Notes under the pieces: model-generated
The model's database searches: none
Told to the model about the DNA's origin: nothing
What the model saw: the letters and a program-made list of their open reading frames with translations, nothing else
In this document: in pieces, positions 44,934-56,414 of the stretch
How the letters are laid out: each line of letters opens with the position of its first letter
Position numbering within the stretch: the stretch's first letter is position 1
Program-made: the position numbers and the translations under genes
Origin: Roseococcus pinisoli
GTDB taxonomy: Bacteria > Pseudomonadota > Alphaproteobacteria > Acetobacterales > Acetobacteraceae
Reading direction: 5' to 3'
Assembly (NCBI RefSeq): GCF_018413645.1
Contig: NZ_JAHCDA010000001.1
Location: forward strand, 682,001 to 746,000
DNA: 64,000 bases

Positions 44934-46472
44934 TCAGTTCCAGCCCGGATCGGTCCAGGCCGCCTCCGGGTCCAGCGGATAGGTGGGGCGCGGCAGTCGC
45001 TTCCACTTGAAGTTGGTCAGCACCGGGCTGGTGAGGCCCGGGCTGTCCACCTCGAAGATGCGGTCATTCGGGAAGAACTCGTCGAAGCCCGCGCGGAAAT
45101 GCCCGCGCGACTTCACCACGACCGTCTTCGCGGCGCCGATGTCGATGCCGTGCATCTCCAGCGTGCGCGGCTCATGGCACTGTCGGCGCAGGCTGACGAC
45201 CACGATGCGCATGCCCGAATCGTCGAGCTCCAGCAGCGCCGTGGGGCCGAGGTCGAAGAGCCTGCCGGCCATGGTCCCGCGCCGGCCCTTACCCTTTCCA
45301 TCGGTCAGCTTCAGCACCTTGGCGCCGCTCTCGAAGCGCCTCGAGAACTCGCTCTCTTCACGGTTGAAGACGGCGTGGAAATGCGCGCCCTCGCCCAGTG
45401 CCTGGGCCTCCGCCGCCAACGCGGGATCGACGAAGAGGCCGAGCACCACGCCCTGGGCCCGCGCCTCATGCAGCGCACGCAGCGTATAGGCCGTGCTGCC
45501 GCGCCCGCCGCCGCCGGGATTGTCACCGGCATCGGAGAAGATCACCGGCGCGACCTCTCCCTTGCCGGCCGCGACCGAGAGCGCCGCCGCCTCGTCCAGG
45601 CTCAGCAGGCGTCGCGTGTGCCGCTCCCGCTCCGCCCAGCCGCGCCGGGCGAGCTTCGCGCAGGCGCGCTTCGCCGCACCCTCGTCGCCATCGCGCGCAG
45701 TCACCGTGACCGTGATGCCGCATTTCGGCAGGTCGCTGAAGGTGAAGCCGCCGGTCACGCTGGCGTTCAGGATGGCGGGCTCCGCCGCCATGAGGGCCTC
45801 CGCGTCGCGGATCAGGTCCGCATAAGGCCCCTCGGCCGTGAGCAGCGTGACGGAGGGCGGCGTCAGCGGAAGTCGGAGAAAGGCCTTCGCCGTCTTCATC
45901 CCGCCGAGCAGTTCGCGCATCGCGTCAGCCGCCTCCGCCGCGCGCGCCGCCATGTCCACATGCGGGTTGGTGCGATAGGCGATGAAGACATCGCAGTTGT
46001 CGATCAGCTTCTCGCTGACATTGCAGTGCAGGTCGTGCGTGACGACGACGGGAACCGCCCGCCCCACCACCTGGCGGATCATCGCCAGCATCGTGCCGTC
46101 GCTGTCCTCGTCGCCCGTCGCGCTGCTGGCGCCGTGGCTTGCGACATAGACGCCGTCGAGCGGCAGGGCGGCGGCCAGGCCGCGCCGCATCTCGTCCAGG
46201 AAGGAAAGGAACAGCGCCTGGTCGATCGGCCCGCCCGGCGGCGCCGCCGCGACCAGCACGGGGCAGGGCGTCCAGTCGCCGGTCGCGTCCATGCGGCGAT
46301 AGAAGCCGCCGATCTCCGCCGGCATGGGCGAGGCCTCGGCGCGCGCGAGTCGCGTCATCTCCTCGCCGCGCGTCAGGCACTGCCGCTCGAAATCCTCCAG
46401 CCGTGTGATCGGCGCGAAGGCGTTGGCCTCCAGATGCAGGCCCAGAACGGCGATGCGCGGCACTCGTTTCAA
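44934..46472 (-). CDS. M81 family metallopeptidase (MlrC-like)
   Basis: The 512-residue protein belongs to the family of microcystinase C. Conserved segments are RIAVLGLHLEANAFAPITRL, GVYVASHGASSATGDEDSDG, VVVTHDLHCNVSEKLIDNCD, YRTNPHVDMAARAAEAADAM and IFSDAGDNPGGGGRGSTAYT; the histidines and aspartates there are likely zinc ligands. Members outside cyanotoxin degraders have unknown peptide or amide substrates. No signal peptide. No ATG fits; TTG 46472 has GGGGGA upstream, while GTG at 46463 is an alternative. Divergent from the argE-like gene. Confidence 0.88.
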   Translation of the reverse strand: MKRVPRIAVLGLHLEANAFAPITRLEDFERQCLTRGEEMTRLARAEASPMPAEIGGFYRRMDATGDWTPCPVLVAAAPPGGPIDQALFLSFLDEMRRGLAAALPLDGVYVASHGASSATGDEDSDGTMLAMIRQVVGRAVPVVVTHDLHCNVSEKLIDNCDVFIAYRTNPHVDMAARAAEAADAMRELLGGMKTAKAFLRLPLTPPSVTLLTAEGPYADLIRDAEALMAAEPAILNASVTGGFTFSDLPKCGITVTVTARDGDEGAAKRACAKLARRGWAERERHTRRLLSLDEAAALSVAAGKGEVAPVIFSDAGDNPGGGGRGSTAYTLRALHEARAQGVVLGLFVDPALAAEAQALGEGAHFHAVFNREESEFSRRFESGAKVLKLTDGKGKGRRGTMAGRLFDLGPTALLELDDSGMRIVVVSLRRQCHEPRTLEMHGIDIGAAKTVVVKSRGHFRAGFDEFFPNDRIFEVDSPGLTSPVLTNFKWKRLPRPTYPLDPEAAWTDPGWN

Positions 46473-46524
46473 CTCAATTCCCCCAAGGATGGACGCGAGG
46501 CCCCGAGTGGATAAGCTCCATGGC

Positions 46525-47688
46525 ATGTCGTCAATCGCGCGCGCCCTTCTCCTGCTGGAACGCCTCGTCGCCATCGACACGACGAGCGCGCGGAGCAATG
46601 CCCCGCTGATCGAGTTCGTGCGCGGAGAGCTCGCCGCGCAGGGCATCGAATGCCGCGTCACGGTGGAGGGCGAGAAGGCGAATCTGCACGCCATCATCGG
46701 CCCGCGCGTGGCGGGCGGACTGGCGCTCTCGGCCCATGTCGACTGCGTGCCCGTGGAGGGCCAGGCCTGGCTCGCCGATCCCTTCGCGCTGCGCCGCCAG
46801 GATGGTCGCGTGATCGGCCGCGGCGCCTGCGACATGAAGGGCTTCGTCGCCTGCGTCCTGGCGATGGTGCCGGAGATGCTGGCGGCCGATCTCGCGCGCC
46901 CCTTCCACCTCTGCCTCACCCATGACGAGGAGACGACCTTCCGCGGCGCCGACCGGCTGATGGACGAGCTCGGCCATGACGCGCCGCCCCCGGCGCTCTG
47001 CATCGTCGGCGAGCCGAGCGGCATGGCGCCGATCATCGCCCATAAGGGCTATGCCAGCTGGGACGTGGTCTTCACGGGTCTTTCCGGCCATTCCTCGCGC
47101 GCGGACACCACGGCGAACGCGCTGATGGCGGCGGCCGAGGCGGTGGCGTGGCTGAAGGCCGAGGCGCGGCGATTCGCCACGCAGGGCCGACGGGTCGAAG
47201 GCTTCGTGCCGCCCTACACGACGGTGCATGTCGGTACCTTTCGCGCCGGCACCGTGCTCAACATCGTGCCCGACCACGCCGCCTTCACGCTGGAGGTGCG
47301 CACCGTCCCCGGCGACGAGGCGAGCGAGGTGCTCGCGCGCTTCGTGGCGCAGGTGGAATCGGCGATCCTGCCGGAGCTGCGCGCCGTGCATCCCGAAAGC
47401 GCGATGATCGTCGCGCCCCGCGCGCGGGCCCCGGCGCTGGAGCTCGACGAGCATCACCCGCTGCTGGCGCTGGTGCAGCGCACCTCGGGCAGCAATTCGC
47501 GCGGCTTCGTCAGCTACGGCACGGAGGCGGGCTACTATCAGCGTGCCGGCATCCCGGCGATCGTCTGCGGGCCCGGGGACATCGCGCAGGCGCATCAGCC
47601 TGAGGAATGGATCGCCGAATCGCAGCTGCAGGCCTGCTGCACCTTCCTCGAACGCCTCATCGAGGATCAGGTTCGCGGCACCGGATGA
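46525..47688 (+). CDS. argE: Acetylornithine deacetylase (ArgE-type M20 peptidase)
   Basis: The 387-residue di-zinc amidohydrolase has H71-x-D73 (LSAHVDCVP), the bridging D103 in GRGACDMKGF, and the catalytic E135 with metal ligand E136 in LTHDEETTFRGAD. The lid domain has HKGYASWDVVFTGLSGHSSR. It should remove acetyl from N-acetylornithine; other N-acyl amino acids are possible. It overlaps an aspartoacylase/succinylglutamate desuccinylase-like gene by 4 bases, which favours a catabolic deacylase role over biosynthesis, the more so because argJ in this window already supplies a transacetylation route. Confidence 0.82.
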   Translation: MSSIARALLLLERLVAIDTTSARSNAPLIEFVRGELAAQGIECRVTVEGEKANLHAIIGPRVAGGLALSAHVDCVPVEGQAWLADPFALRRQDGRVIGRGACDMKGFVACVLAMVPEMLAADLARPFHLCLTHDEETTFRGADRLMDELGHDAPPPALCIVGEPSGMAPIIAHKGYASWDVVFTGLSGHSSRADTTANALMAAAEAVAWLKAEARRFATQGRRVEGFVPPYTTVHVGTFRAGTVLNIVPDHAAFTLEVRTVPGDEASEVLARFVAQVESAILPELRAVHPESAMIVAPRARAPALELDEHHPLLALVQRTSGSNSRGFVSYGTEAGYYQRAGIPAIVCGPGDIAQAHQPEEWIAESQLQACCTFLERLIEDQVRGTG

Positions 47689-48698
47689 AGCTGCACCTGC
47701 CGCCCACCCTCGATGCGCTGCTGCGCGGCGCCGGCGCCGACTGGCCAGGCATGCGGCTCGCGGCGCCCGATCTCCGCCGCTGGTGGGCGGGCAACGTAGT
47801 CCCGGGCGTCTGGAGCTTCGACAGCGGGCTGCCCGGCCTGCATGTCTGCCTGGTCGCGCTCACACATGGCAACGAGATCGCCGGCGCCGTGGTGCTCGAC
47901 CGGCTGCTGCAGGAAGGGCTTCGCCCCTCGCGGGGCCGGCTGACGCTGATCTTCGCCAATCTCGACGCCTTCTCGCGCTTCGAGCCCGACGACCCGACCT
48001 CGTCGCGCTTCCTGGAGGAGGACCTGAACCGCATCTGGGACCCTGAGACCCTCGAGGGACCGCGCCGGTCGAGCGAGATCCGCCGGGCCCGCGCCCTGCG
48101 TCCGGTGCTCGATTCGGCGGATGTGGTGCTGGACCTGCACTCCATGCTCTGGCCATCGGACCCGCTGTTCCTGGCCGGCACCTCGGAGGCCTCCATCCCG
48201 CTGGGGGTTTCGCTCGGCGAGCCGCCGCTGGTCGTCGCCGACCAGGGGCACAAGGCCGGGCAGCGCCTCATCGATCACGTGGCGGCGCGGGGCGGGCGGA
48301 GCCTCATCCTGGAGGCCGGCTGGCACTGGGAGCCGGAGACGGTGGTGCGCATGGAGAAGGCCGCGCGGCGGCTGCTCTCCGTCACCGGCGTCGTGCCCGG
48401 CGCGCTTCTACCCCTGCCGGCGCCGCGCGTCGCACGGGTGACGCAGAGCGTGACGGTGCGGGGAAAGGACTTCACCTTCGTCCAGCCCTGGCGTGGCGGC
48501 GCGATCATCCCCGAGGCCGGGACGCTGATCGCCCGGGACGGCACGGAGGAAATCCGCACGCCGCACGCCGATTGCCTGATGGTGATGCCGATGCTGCTGG
48601 CGCCGCCGGGGCAGACGGCGGTGCGCCTCGCCCGGATCGACGTGCCGGAAAAGCGGAGCGCCCGGCAGCCCCGCCGCGAAGGCGGCGCCTCGGCCTAG
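47685..48698 (+). CDS. Succinylglutamate desuccinylase/aspartoacylase family protein (M14-like)
   Basis: The 337-residue zinc hydrolase has the metal motif H61-x-x-E64 (ALTHGNEIAGAV) and His152 in DVVLDLHSMLWP, plus SSRFLEEDLNRIWDPETLEG, the family substrate loop. The C-terminal beta-domain contains VTVRGKDFTFVQPWRGG. Expected chemistry is hydrolysis of N-acyl amino acids. Coupled to the upstream argE-like gene by ATGA. Its stop TAG is part of the palindromic element at 48694-48802. Confidence 0.85.
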   Translation: MKLHLPPTLDALLRGAGADWPGMRLAAPDLRRWWAGNVVPGVWSFDSGLPGLHVCLVALTHGNEIAGAVVLDRLLQEGLRPSRGRLTLIFANLDAFSRFEPDDPTSSRFLEEDLNRIWDPETLEGPRRSSEIRRARALRPVLDSADVVLDLHSMLWPSDPLFLAGTSEASIPLGVSLGEPPLVVADQGHKAGQRLIDHVAARGGRSLILEAGWHWEPETVVRMEKAARRLLSVTGVVPGALLPLPAPRVARVTQSVTVRGKDFTFVQPWRGGAIIPEAGTLIARDGTEEIRTPHADCLMVMPMLLAPPGQTAVRLARIDVPEKRSARQPRREGGASA

Positions 48699-48802
48699 AG
48701 CATTTCCCGTTCGCGAAGGCTCACGGCAAACGCTCCGGCCCTTTGTCTTTCGAGCATCTTTACCCGATCAGACGGTGCCGTCTGATCGGGCGATGCTCTA
48801 GG
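48694..48802. repeat. 109-base palindromic element with 10-bp terminal inverted repeats
   Basis: CCTAGAGCAT (48694-48703) and its exact complement ATGCTCTAGG (48793-48802) bound a segment with an internal perfect 13-bp hairpin, 48763-48790, CCCGATCAGACGG with a 2-base loop. The left end provides the TAG stop of the aspartoacylase-like gene and the right end the TAG stop of cinA. Intergenic repeats beginning TAGAGCAT with a GATC-containing palindrome are widespread in Rhodospirillales genomes, so this is probably a copy of a dispersed MITE-like or REP-like family. It also serves as a two-way terminator. Confidence 0.7.
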
Positions 48803-49589
48803 CTCCAGGCTCGCCCTGCACGGGGCTCGCGCCCATGCCCACCAGCAGGGCGGTGATCTCGGCCGTCGCGGCCTCCACGTCCGACAGCGAGACGCCCTTC
48901 GAGACCAGCGCCACGCCGCCGCCCAGGAAGCCCGCGCCGCTGCTGTGCTGGCGGTAGAAGGGGTAGCTGCCGATATCCAGCGCGGGATAACGCTGCTGGA
49001 TCGCCGCCAGCCCCTCCGCGATATTCCCCTCGAAGACGCCGATCGCGTGCACGGCGCGGGAGACGACCGGTACGCCGCCCTGCAGCGAGGGCGCCAGCGC
49101 ATCGAACATCGACTGCATGATGCGCGGCACGCCGGCCATGACGTGCACATTCTCCATCGAGAAGCCGGGCGCGGTGGTCATGGCGCAGCGGATGGGCACG
49201 GCGCCCAGCGGCAGCGTCGCCATGCGCAGGCGGGCCGCGTTCATCTCCACCGGCGGGTCGCGGCGCGCATAATCGGCCGCCATCAGCGCGCGCGTCTCCT
49301 CATGGACGACCCAGGGCACACCGAAGGCCTGGGCCACGCATTCGCTGGTGATGTCGTCATGCGTGGGGCCGATGCCGCCCGTGGTGAAGACGTGGTCGAA
49401 CTTCTTCCGCACCTCGTTGACGGTGCCTACGATCGTCTCGACGACGTCGGGGATGACGCGCACCTCGCGCAGCGGGATGCCCATCTCGCCCAGCCGGGTC
49501 GCGAGGAACTGCAGGTTGGCGTCCCGCGTGCGGCCGGAGAGCACCTCGTTGCCGATGATGAGCAGGCAGGCGGTGGGATTCATGGCCAT
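48798..49589 (-). CDS. CinA N-terminal domain protein (molybdopterin-binding fold)
   Basis: The 263-residue protein contains only the COG1058/MoaB-like domain of CinA. Visible: LIIGNEVLSGRTRDANLQFL, VFTTGGIGPTHDDITSECVA, MATLPLGAVPI and VHVMAGVPRIMQSMFDALAP. The C-terminal PncC amidase half of long CinA is absent, which is usual for alphaproteobacterial members. The domain is linked to ADP-ribose or NAD metabolite hydrolysis in studied CinA proteins. ATG 49583 (MNPTA) is an alternative start. Confidence 0.88.
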   Translation of the reverse strand: MAMNPTACLLIIGNEVLSGRTRDANLQFLATRLGEMGIPLREVRVIPDVVETIVGTVNEVRKKFDHVFTTGGIGPTHDDITSECVAQAFGVPWVVHEETRALMAADYARRDPPVEMNAARLRMATLPLGAVPIRCAMTTAPGFSMENVHVMAGVPRIMQSMFDALAPSLQGGVPVVSRAVHAIGVFEGNIAEGLAAIQQRYPALDIGSYPFYRQHSSGAGFLGGGVALVSKGVSLSDVEAATAEITALLVGMGASPVQGEPGA

Positions 49590-49659
49590 CCTCTTTCGCG
49601 CGCCACTCGCTGGCGCCTTGCCGGAAAACCTAATCGTGTTTCCGCGGCCCGACCATCCG

Positions 49660-50610
49660 TCACAGGAAATCGCGCAGCAGCGCGACCAGCGGAACGTCGG
49701 CGGGCGGCATGGGGTAGTCGGCCAGCTTTTCCGGCCGCACCCAGGCCAGCGCCTGCCCCTCCGCCGAGGTCACGCGCCCCTGCCACTTGCGGCAGATGTA
49801 GAGCGGCATCAGCAGGTGGAACTTCTCGTAGGCATGGCTGGCGAAGAAGAGCGGCGAGAGGCAGGATTCCTGCGTCTCGATGGAGAGCTCCTCCCGCAAT
49901 TCACGGATCAGCGCCGCCTCCGGCGTCTCGCCGTCGTTCAGCTTGCCGCCCGGGAACTCCCAGAGCCCCTCCAGCTGCTTTCCCTTCGGGCGCTGCGCCA
50001 GGAGGATGCGGCCGTCGCTGTCCACCAGCGCGCAGGCGACGACGAGGAGGACAGGCTTGGGCGCGGGGGGCTTCGGCGGTTCGGCGACGCGCCGGAACAT
50101 GAGCACCGGCATCTTGCGGTTGCGCGAGAGGAACTGCTGCACGCCCGACCCGCTCTCGACGAAGCCGAGGTGCCGCAGCACGGCCTGCGAGGCCAGGTTG
50201 TCGGTGAGCACGTCCGCCTCGACCTCGACGAGGCCGAGCTCCGTCTGCGCCCAGTCCAGCAGGGCGGCCGCCGCCTCGCGCGCCAGGCCCTGGCCCCAGA
50301 ACTTCCGGCCGATCCAGTAGCCGATCTCGGGCAGGGCGTTGCGCCGCAGCGTGAGGCCGATGCAGCCGACCAGGGCGCCGTCCCGCGTGATGGCGAGGTG
50401 ATAGGCGTCCTTCGAATCGATCTGCGCGCCGGCCGAGGCGATCCATTCCTGCGCGAGCTGCTCGCGATAGGGGAAGGGCACGCGGGCGAGATTGCCCGCG
50501 ACCGAATAATCGTTGACCAGCCGCGTCACCGCGGCCGCGTCCTCCGCCACGAGACGGCGCAGCAGCAGCCGCGCCGTGACGATGGGAAGGCTAGCTCCGG
50601 TAGCTGCCAT
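49660..50610 (-). CDS. Bifunctional GNAT acetyltransferase / Nudix (MutT-type) hydrolase
   Basis: The 316-residue fusion has a GNAT domain (about 8-175; RKFWGQGLAREAAAALLDWA is the acetyl-CoA loop) joined by a Pro/Lys linker to a Nudix domain. The Nudix box is at 221-243 (GGKLNDGETPEAALIRELRE then EL) with all catalytic glutamates. The C-terminal half should hydrolyse oxidised nucleotides such as 8-oxo-dGTP; the GNAT substrate is unknown. Start at 50610 overlaps argJ by 20 bases; ATG 50628 would overlap by 38. This order behind argJ recurs in alphaproteobacteria. Confidence 0.88.
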   Translation of the reverse strand: MAATGASLPIVTARLLLRRLVAEDAAAVTRLVNDYSVAGNLARVPFPYREQLAQEWIASAGAQIDSKDAYHLAITRDGALVGCIGLTLRRNALPEIGYWIGRKFWGQGLAREAAAALLDWAQTELGLVEVEADVLTDNLASQAVLRHLGFVESGSGVQQFLSRNRKMPVLMFRRVAEPPKPPAPKPVLLVVACALVDSDGRILLAQRPKGKQLEGLWEFPGGKLNDGETPEAALIRELREELSIETQESCLSPLFFASHAYEKFHLLMPLYICRKWQGRVTSAEGQALAWVRPEKLADYPMPPADVPLVALLRDFL

Positions 50611-51820
50611 TGATGTCGATGTATCCATGCGTGAGGTCGCAGGTCCAGACGCGGGCCTTGCCGCGGCCGAGGCCGATATCGACCGTGATCTCGACCTCGC
50701 GCCCCTTCATGTGCGCGACGACGGGCGCCTCGTCGTAATCGGGGATCACGCCGCCGTCGCGCGCCATCCAGGTGCCGCCCACCGCCACCGAGAGCTTGTC
50801 GCGATCCGCCGGCTCGCCGGCCTTGCCGACGGCCATGACGATGCGGCCCCAATTCGCGTCCTCGCCCGCGATCGCCGTCTTCACCAGCGGCGAATTGGCG
50901 ATGGCCATGGCGATGCGATGCGCCGACTTCGCGCTGACCGCGCCCGTCACGTCGATGGTGATCAGCTTCTGGGCGCCCTCACCGTCGCGCGCGACCATCA
51001 GCGCCAGCTCGTGCAGCACCTCGTCCAGCGCGCGGGCGAAGTCCTTCAGGATGGCGCCGCCCTCGGCGGGGACGCGCGGGTGCTTCACTTGGCCCGTCGC
51101 GAAGAGGAGCACCGTGTCGGAGGTGGAGGTGTCGCTGTCCACCGTGATGCAGTTGAAGGTCTTCGCGGAGCCCTTCGACAGCAGCTTCTGCAGGACGGGG
51201 GCCGGGATCTTCGCGTCGGTCGCGATGAAGGAGAGCATGGTCGCCATGTCGGGCGCCACCATGCCGCTGCCCTTGGCGATGCCGCAGATCGTCACCACGG
51301 TCTCGCCGATCTTCGCCGTGCGGGTCGCGCCCTTGGGGAAGGTGTCGGTGGTCATGATGGCCTTGGCGGCGGACTGCCAGGAATCGGCCTCCAGCTTGCC
51401 CACGGCGCCCGGCAGCGCGGCCAGGAGCACGTCCGTCGGCAGGCGCTCGCCGATCACGCCGGTGGAGGCGATGAAGACCTCCTTCGGCTTGCAGCCCAGC
51501 AGCTGCGCCGTCTCGGCGGCCGTGCGCTCGCAGGTCTCGCGGCCGGCGCGCCCGGTGAAGACGTTGCTGTTGCCGGCATTCACCACCAGCGCCCGGGCCT
51601 TGCCGCCCTTGAGCGCCGCGCGGCACCAGTCCACCGGCGCGCCGGGGCACTTGTTCAGCGTGAAGACGCCCGCGACCGTCGTGCCGGCCGCGAAGCGGAA
51701 GACGGTCATGTCCTCGCGCTTCTTGTAGCGGATGCCGGCGGCCACGCTGGCGCATTCGGCACCGGCGATCGACGGCATCTCCGGCAGCGGAAGTGCCAGG
51801 GGCGAAACTTGCGTGCTCAT
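50591..51820 (-). CDS. argJ: Bifunctional glutamate N-acetyltransferase/amino-acid acetyltransferase ArgJ
   Basis: The 409-residue ornithine acetyltransferase recycles the acetyl group in arginine synthesis. It matures by self-cleavage before Thr194 in KGSGMVAPDMATMLSFIATD, the new N-terminal nucleophile. ALVVNAGNSNVFTGRAG and GEDANWGRIVMAVGKAG are also diagnostic. The C-terminus ends HGYIDINGSYRS, as in typical ArgJ. It lies 12 bases after the FMN reductase gene. Confidence 0.97.
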   Translation of the reverse strand: MSTQVSPLALPLPEMPSIAGAECASVAAGIRYKKREDMTVFRFAAGTTVAGVFTLNKCPGAPVDWCRAALKGGKARALVVNAGNSNVFTGRAGRETCERTAAETAQLLGCKPKEVFIASTGVIGERLPTDVLLAALPGAVGKLEADSWQSAAKAIMTTDTFPKGATRTAKIGETVVTICGIAKGSGMVAPDMATMLSFIATDAKIPAPVLQKLLSKGSAKTFNCITVDSDTSTSDTVLLFATGQVKHPRVPAEGGAILKDFARALDEVLHELALMVARDGEGAQKLITIDVTGAVSAKSAHRIAMAIANSPLVKTAIAGEDANWGRIVMAVGKAGEPADRDKLSVAVGGTWMARDGGVIPDYDEAPVVAHMKGREVEITVDIGLGRGKARVWTCDLTHGYIDINGSYRS

Positions 51821-51832
51821 ATCAGGTCTCTC

Positions 51833-52387
51833 TTAACCCTTCAGCTTGGCGATCCAGTTTCCGAAGGCCGCCATCAACCTGGCCACCGCGTCGCGCGTCG
51901 GCTGGTCAGTGAGCGTGCCCTCGGCATCGAACTTGTCCTGCGCGCGGATCACGAAGACCTCCGGCGAAGGCATGGTCAGCGCGCCGGTGCCCTGGAGCGA
52001 CTGGCGGAGCTGCAGCTGCGCCCGCGCCGTGCCGATCAGGCTCATCGAGGCGCCGAGAAGGGCGACCGGCCGGCCGACGAAGGGCGTCCGCGGCTCGCCA
52101 TCGGGGCGCGACAGCCAGTCGAAGGCATTCTTCAGCGGCCCGGCGATGCCGTAATTATACTCCGGGCAGCCGAAGAGGAGGCCGTCGGCCGCCTTGCCCT
52201 TGCGGCGCAGATTGGCCACGGCCTCGGGCGCGCCCTGCTTCTCGAGGTCCTCGTCGAAGAGGGGGACCCCCTCGATGCCCACGACCTCGACCTCCATCCC
52301 GGCCGGCGCGAGGGCGGCCGTGGTCCGGAGGAGGCTACGGTTGTAGCTTCCCCGGCGCAGGCTGCCGCAGATCGCGAGGACCTTCAC
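51833..52387 (-). CDS. NADPH-dependent FMN reductase
   Basis: The 184-residue flavodoxin-like protein has the phosphate-binding loop VLAICGSLRRGSYNRSLLR and the NADPH/FMN element GLLFGCPEYNYGIAGPLKNA with FDWLSRP, as in ChrR/ArsH-like reductases. It reduces FMN or quinones. Start is GTG 52387, overlapping the parvulin stop by 4 bases (GTGA), so translation is coupled. Confidence 0.92.
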   Translation of the reverse strand: MKVLAICGSLRRGSYNRSLLRTTAALAPAGMEVEVVGIEGVPLFDEDLEKQGAPEAVANLRRKGKAADGLLFGCPEYNYGIAGPLKNAFDWLSRPDGEPRTPFVGRPVALLGASMSLIGTARAQLQLRQSLQGTGALTMPSPEVFVIRAQDKFDAEGTLTDQPTRDAVARLMAAFGNWIAKLKG

Positions 52388-53436
52388 CTCCGGGGCTGGC
52401 CCCGGCCCGCCGGGGCGGCCGGCGGCGGCGGCTCGGCCTGGATGGCCGGCGGGGTGTTCGGCGCGGGGGTGGGCGTCGCGGCGGCCGGCGGGTCGACCAG
52501 CTCGATCTGCGCCCCGGCCCTGACGCGCTGGATGGCGGCCTGCACCTCCTCCTCGATCATGGTCTGGCGCAGCGTGTCGCGGCTCTCCTCGAAGCTCGGC
52601 CCGCGCGAGGAGCGACGCTCCTCCACCTTGATCACATGCCAGCCGAACTGGGTGCGGACCGGGTTCGGGCTGACCTGACCGGGCTGGAGCGCGAAGGCAG
52701 CGGTGGCGAATTCCGGCACCATGTCCCCCCGGCGGAAGAAGCCGAGGTCGCCGCCGTTACGGGCGGCCGGATCCGTCGAGCGGCGGCGGGCCACCTCCTC
52801 GAAGCTCGCGCCGCGCTGGATCTCGGCGAGGATGGCCCGGGCATCGGCCTCGTTCGGCACCAGGATATGGCGGGCGTGAACCTCTTCCTCCGGCGCGCGG
52901 TTCGCGGCGTCCCGCTCGTAGCGGGCGCGGATGGCCTCGTCGGTCACCCGGGGCAGGACCTCGCGCCGGAGCATCTGGTCGCGCAGCTCCGCATCCTCCG
53001 CGAGGCGGAGGCGCCGGCGGATCTCCGGATCCTGATCCAGGCGGGCAGCGCGGGCGGCCTGCACCATGACGCGATCGGTCACCGCCCGGTCGACCAGCTG
53101 CTGGAAGACCTGCGGCGGCAGCATGGAGCGCAGCAGGTGCGGCGGGACCTGGCGAAGCTCGGGCGGCATGGCCTCGGCCGCCGTGGCGATCACCTCATCC
53201 AGCCGGATCTCTTCGCCGTTGACGCGGGCGAGCACCGGGTTGCGGTCCTCGGGCGCGGCCGCCGCGGTGGTATCCGCCGGGGCGGGGGTGGCAGCGGGGG
53301 CAGGAGTCGCGGCGGGGGCGGGGGTCGAGGGGGCCGCGGCCGGCGCCGTGGGAGCCGCTGTCTGCGCTCGCACCCCCGGGGCAATCCCGAAAGCGACAGT
53401 CGCGAGCAGGAAGGCGGCAAAGGGGGTGCGGATCAT
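52384..53436 (-). CDS. Periplasmic peptidyl-prolyl cis-trans isomerase (parvulin/PrsA-SurA type)
   Basis: The 350-residue chaperone has a signal peptide (residues 1-25, ending VRAQ) and a long Ala/Pro/Thr linker (25-62). A SurA-like N-terminal helical domain (NPVLARVNGEEIRLDEVIAT) follows, then one parvulin domain at about 185-273 (VHARHILVPNEADARAILAE, GGDLGFFRRGDMVPEF, TQFGWHVIKVEE). The C-terminus is Pro-rich. It assists outer-membrane protein folding. Divergent from secA with a 196-base gap, a logical pairing for export and folding. Confidence 0.93.
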   Translation of the reverse strand: MIRTPFAAFLLATVAFGIAPGVRAQTAAPTAPAAAPSTPAPAATPAPAATPAPADTTAAAAPEDRNPVLARVNGEEIRLDEVIATAAEAMPPELRQVPPHLLRSMLPPQVFQQLVDRAVTDRVMVQAARAARLDQDPEIRRRLRLAEDAELRDQMLRREVLPRVTDEAIRARYERDAANRAPEEEVHARHILVPNEADARAILAEIQRGASFEEVARRRSTDPAARNGGDLGFFRRGDMVPEFATAAFALQPGQVSPNPVRTQFGWHVIKVEERRSSRGPSFEESRDTLRQTMIEEEVQAAIQRVRAGAQIELVDPPAAATPTPAPNTPPAIQAEPPPPAAPAGRGQPRR

Positions 53437-53632
53437 GGGGCGGGGTCCATTTGTTGCGCGGACAATGGCGGATGCCATGCTGGCCCACAACCCGCGCCGC
53501 CGATGGCGGTTACAGAGGGCGCTCCCCTGGCGTGTTGACGCAACACGTTGACCGGGGGGCATGCCGCGCCTACCTGTCTCCCGCCCCCTATCCGTGCGCT
53601 CGGCGCGCGGCGCCCGGAGAGTCCTGCCACCC

Positions 53633-56365
<2,733 letters not shown>

Positions 56366-56379
56366 GCCTGAATCCCGAA

Positions 56380-56414
56380 GGTTTGACCGGCAGGCATCGC
56401 CTTCCGGTCAAGCC
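56380..56414 (+). terminator. secA terminator hairpin
   Basis: GGTTTGACCGG and CCGGTCAAGCC form an 11-bp stem with one G-T pair and a 13-base loop, starting 14 bases after the secA stop. The next genes downstream are weak, so termination here is plausible. Confidence 0.6.
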
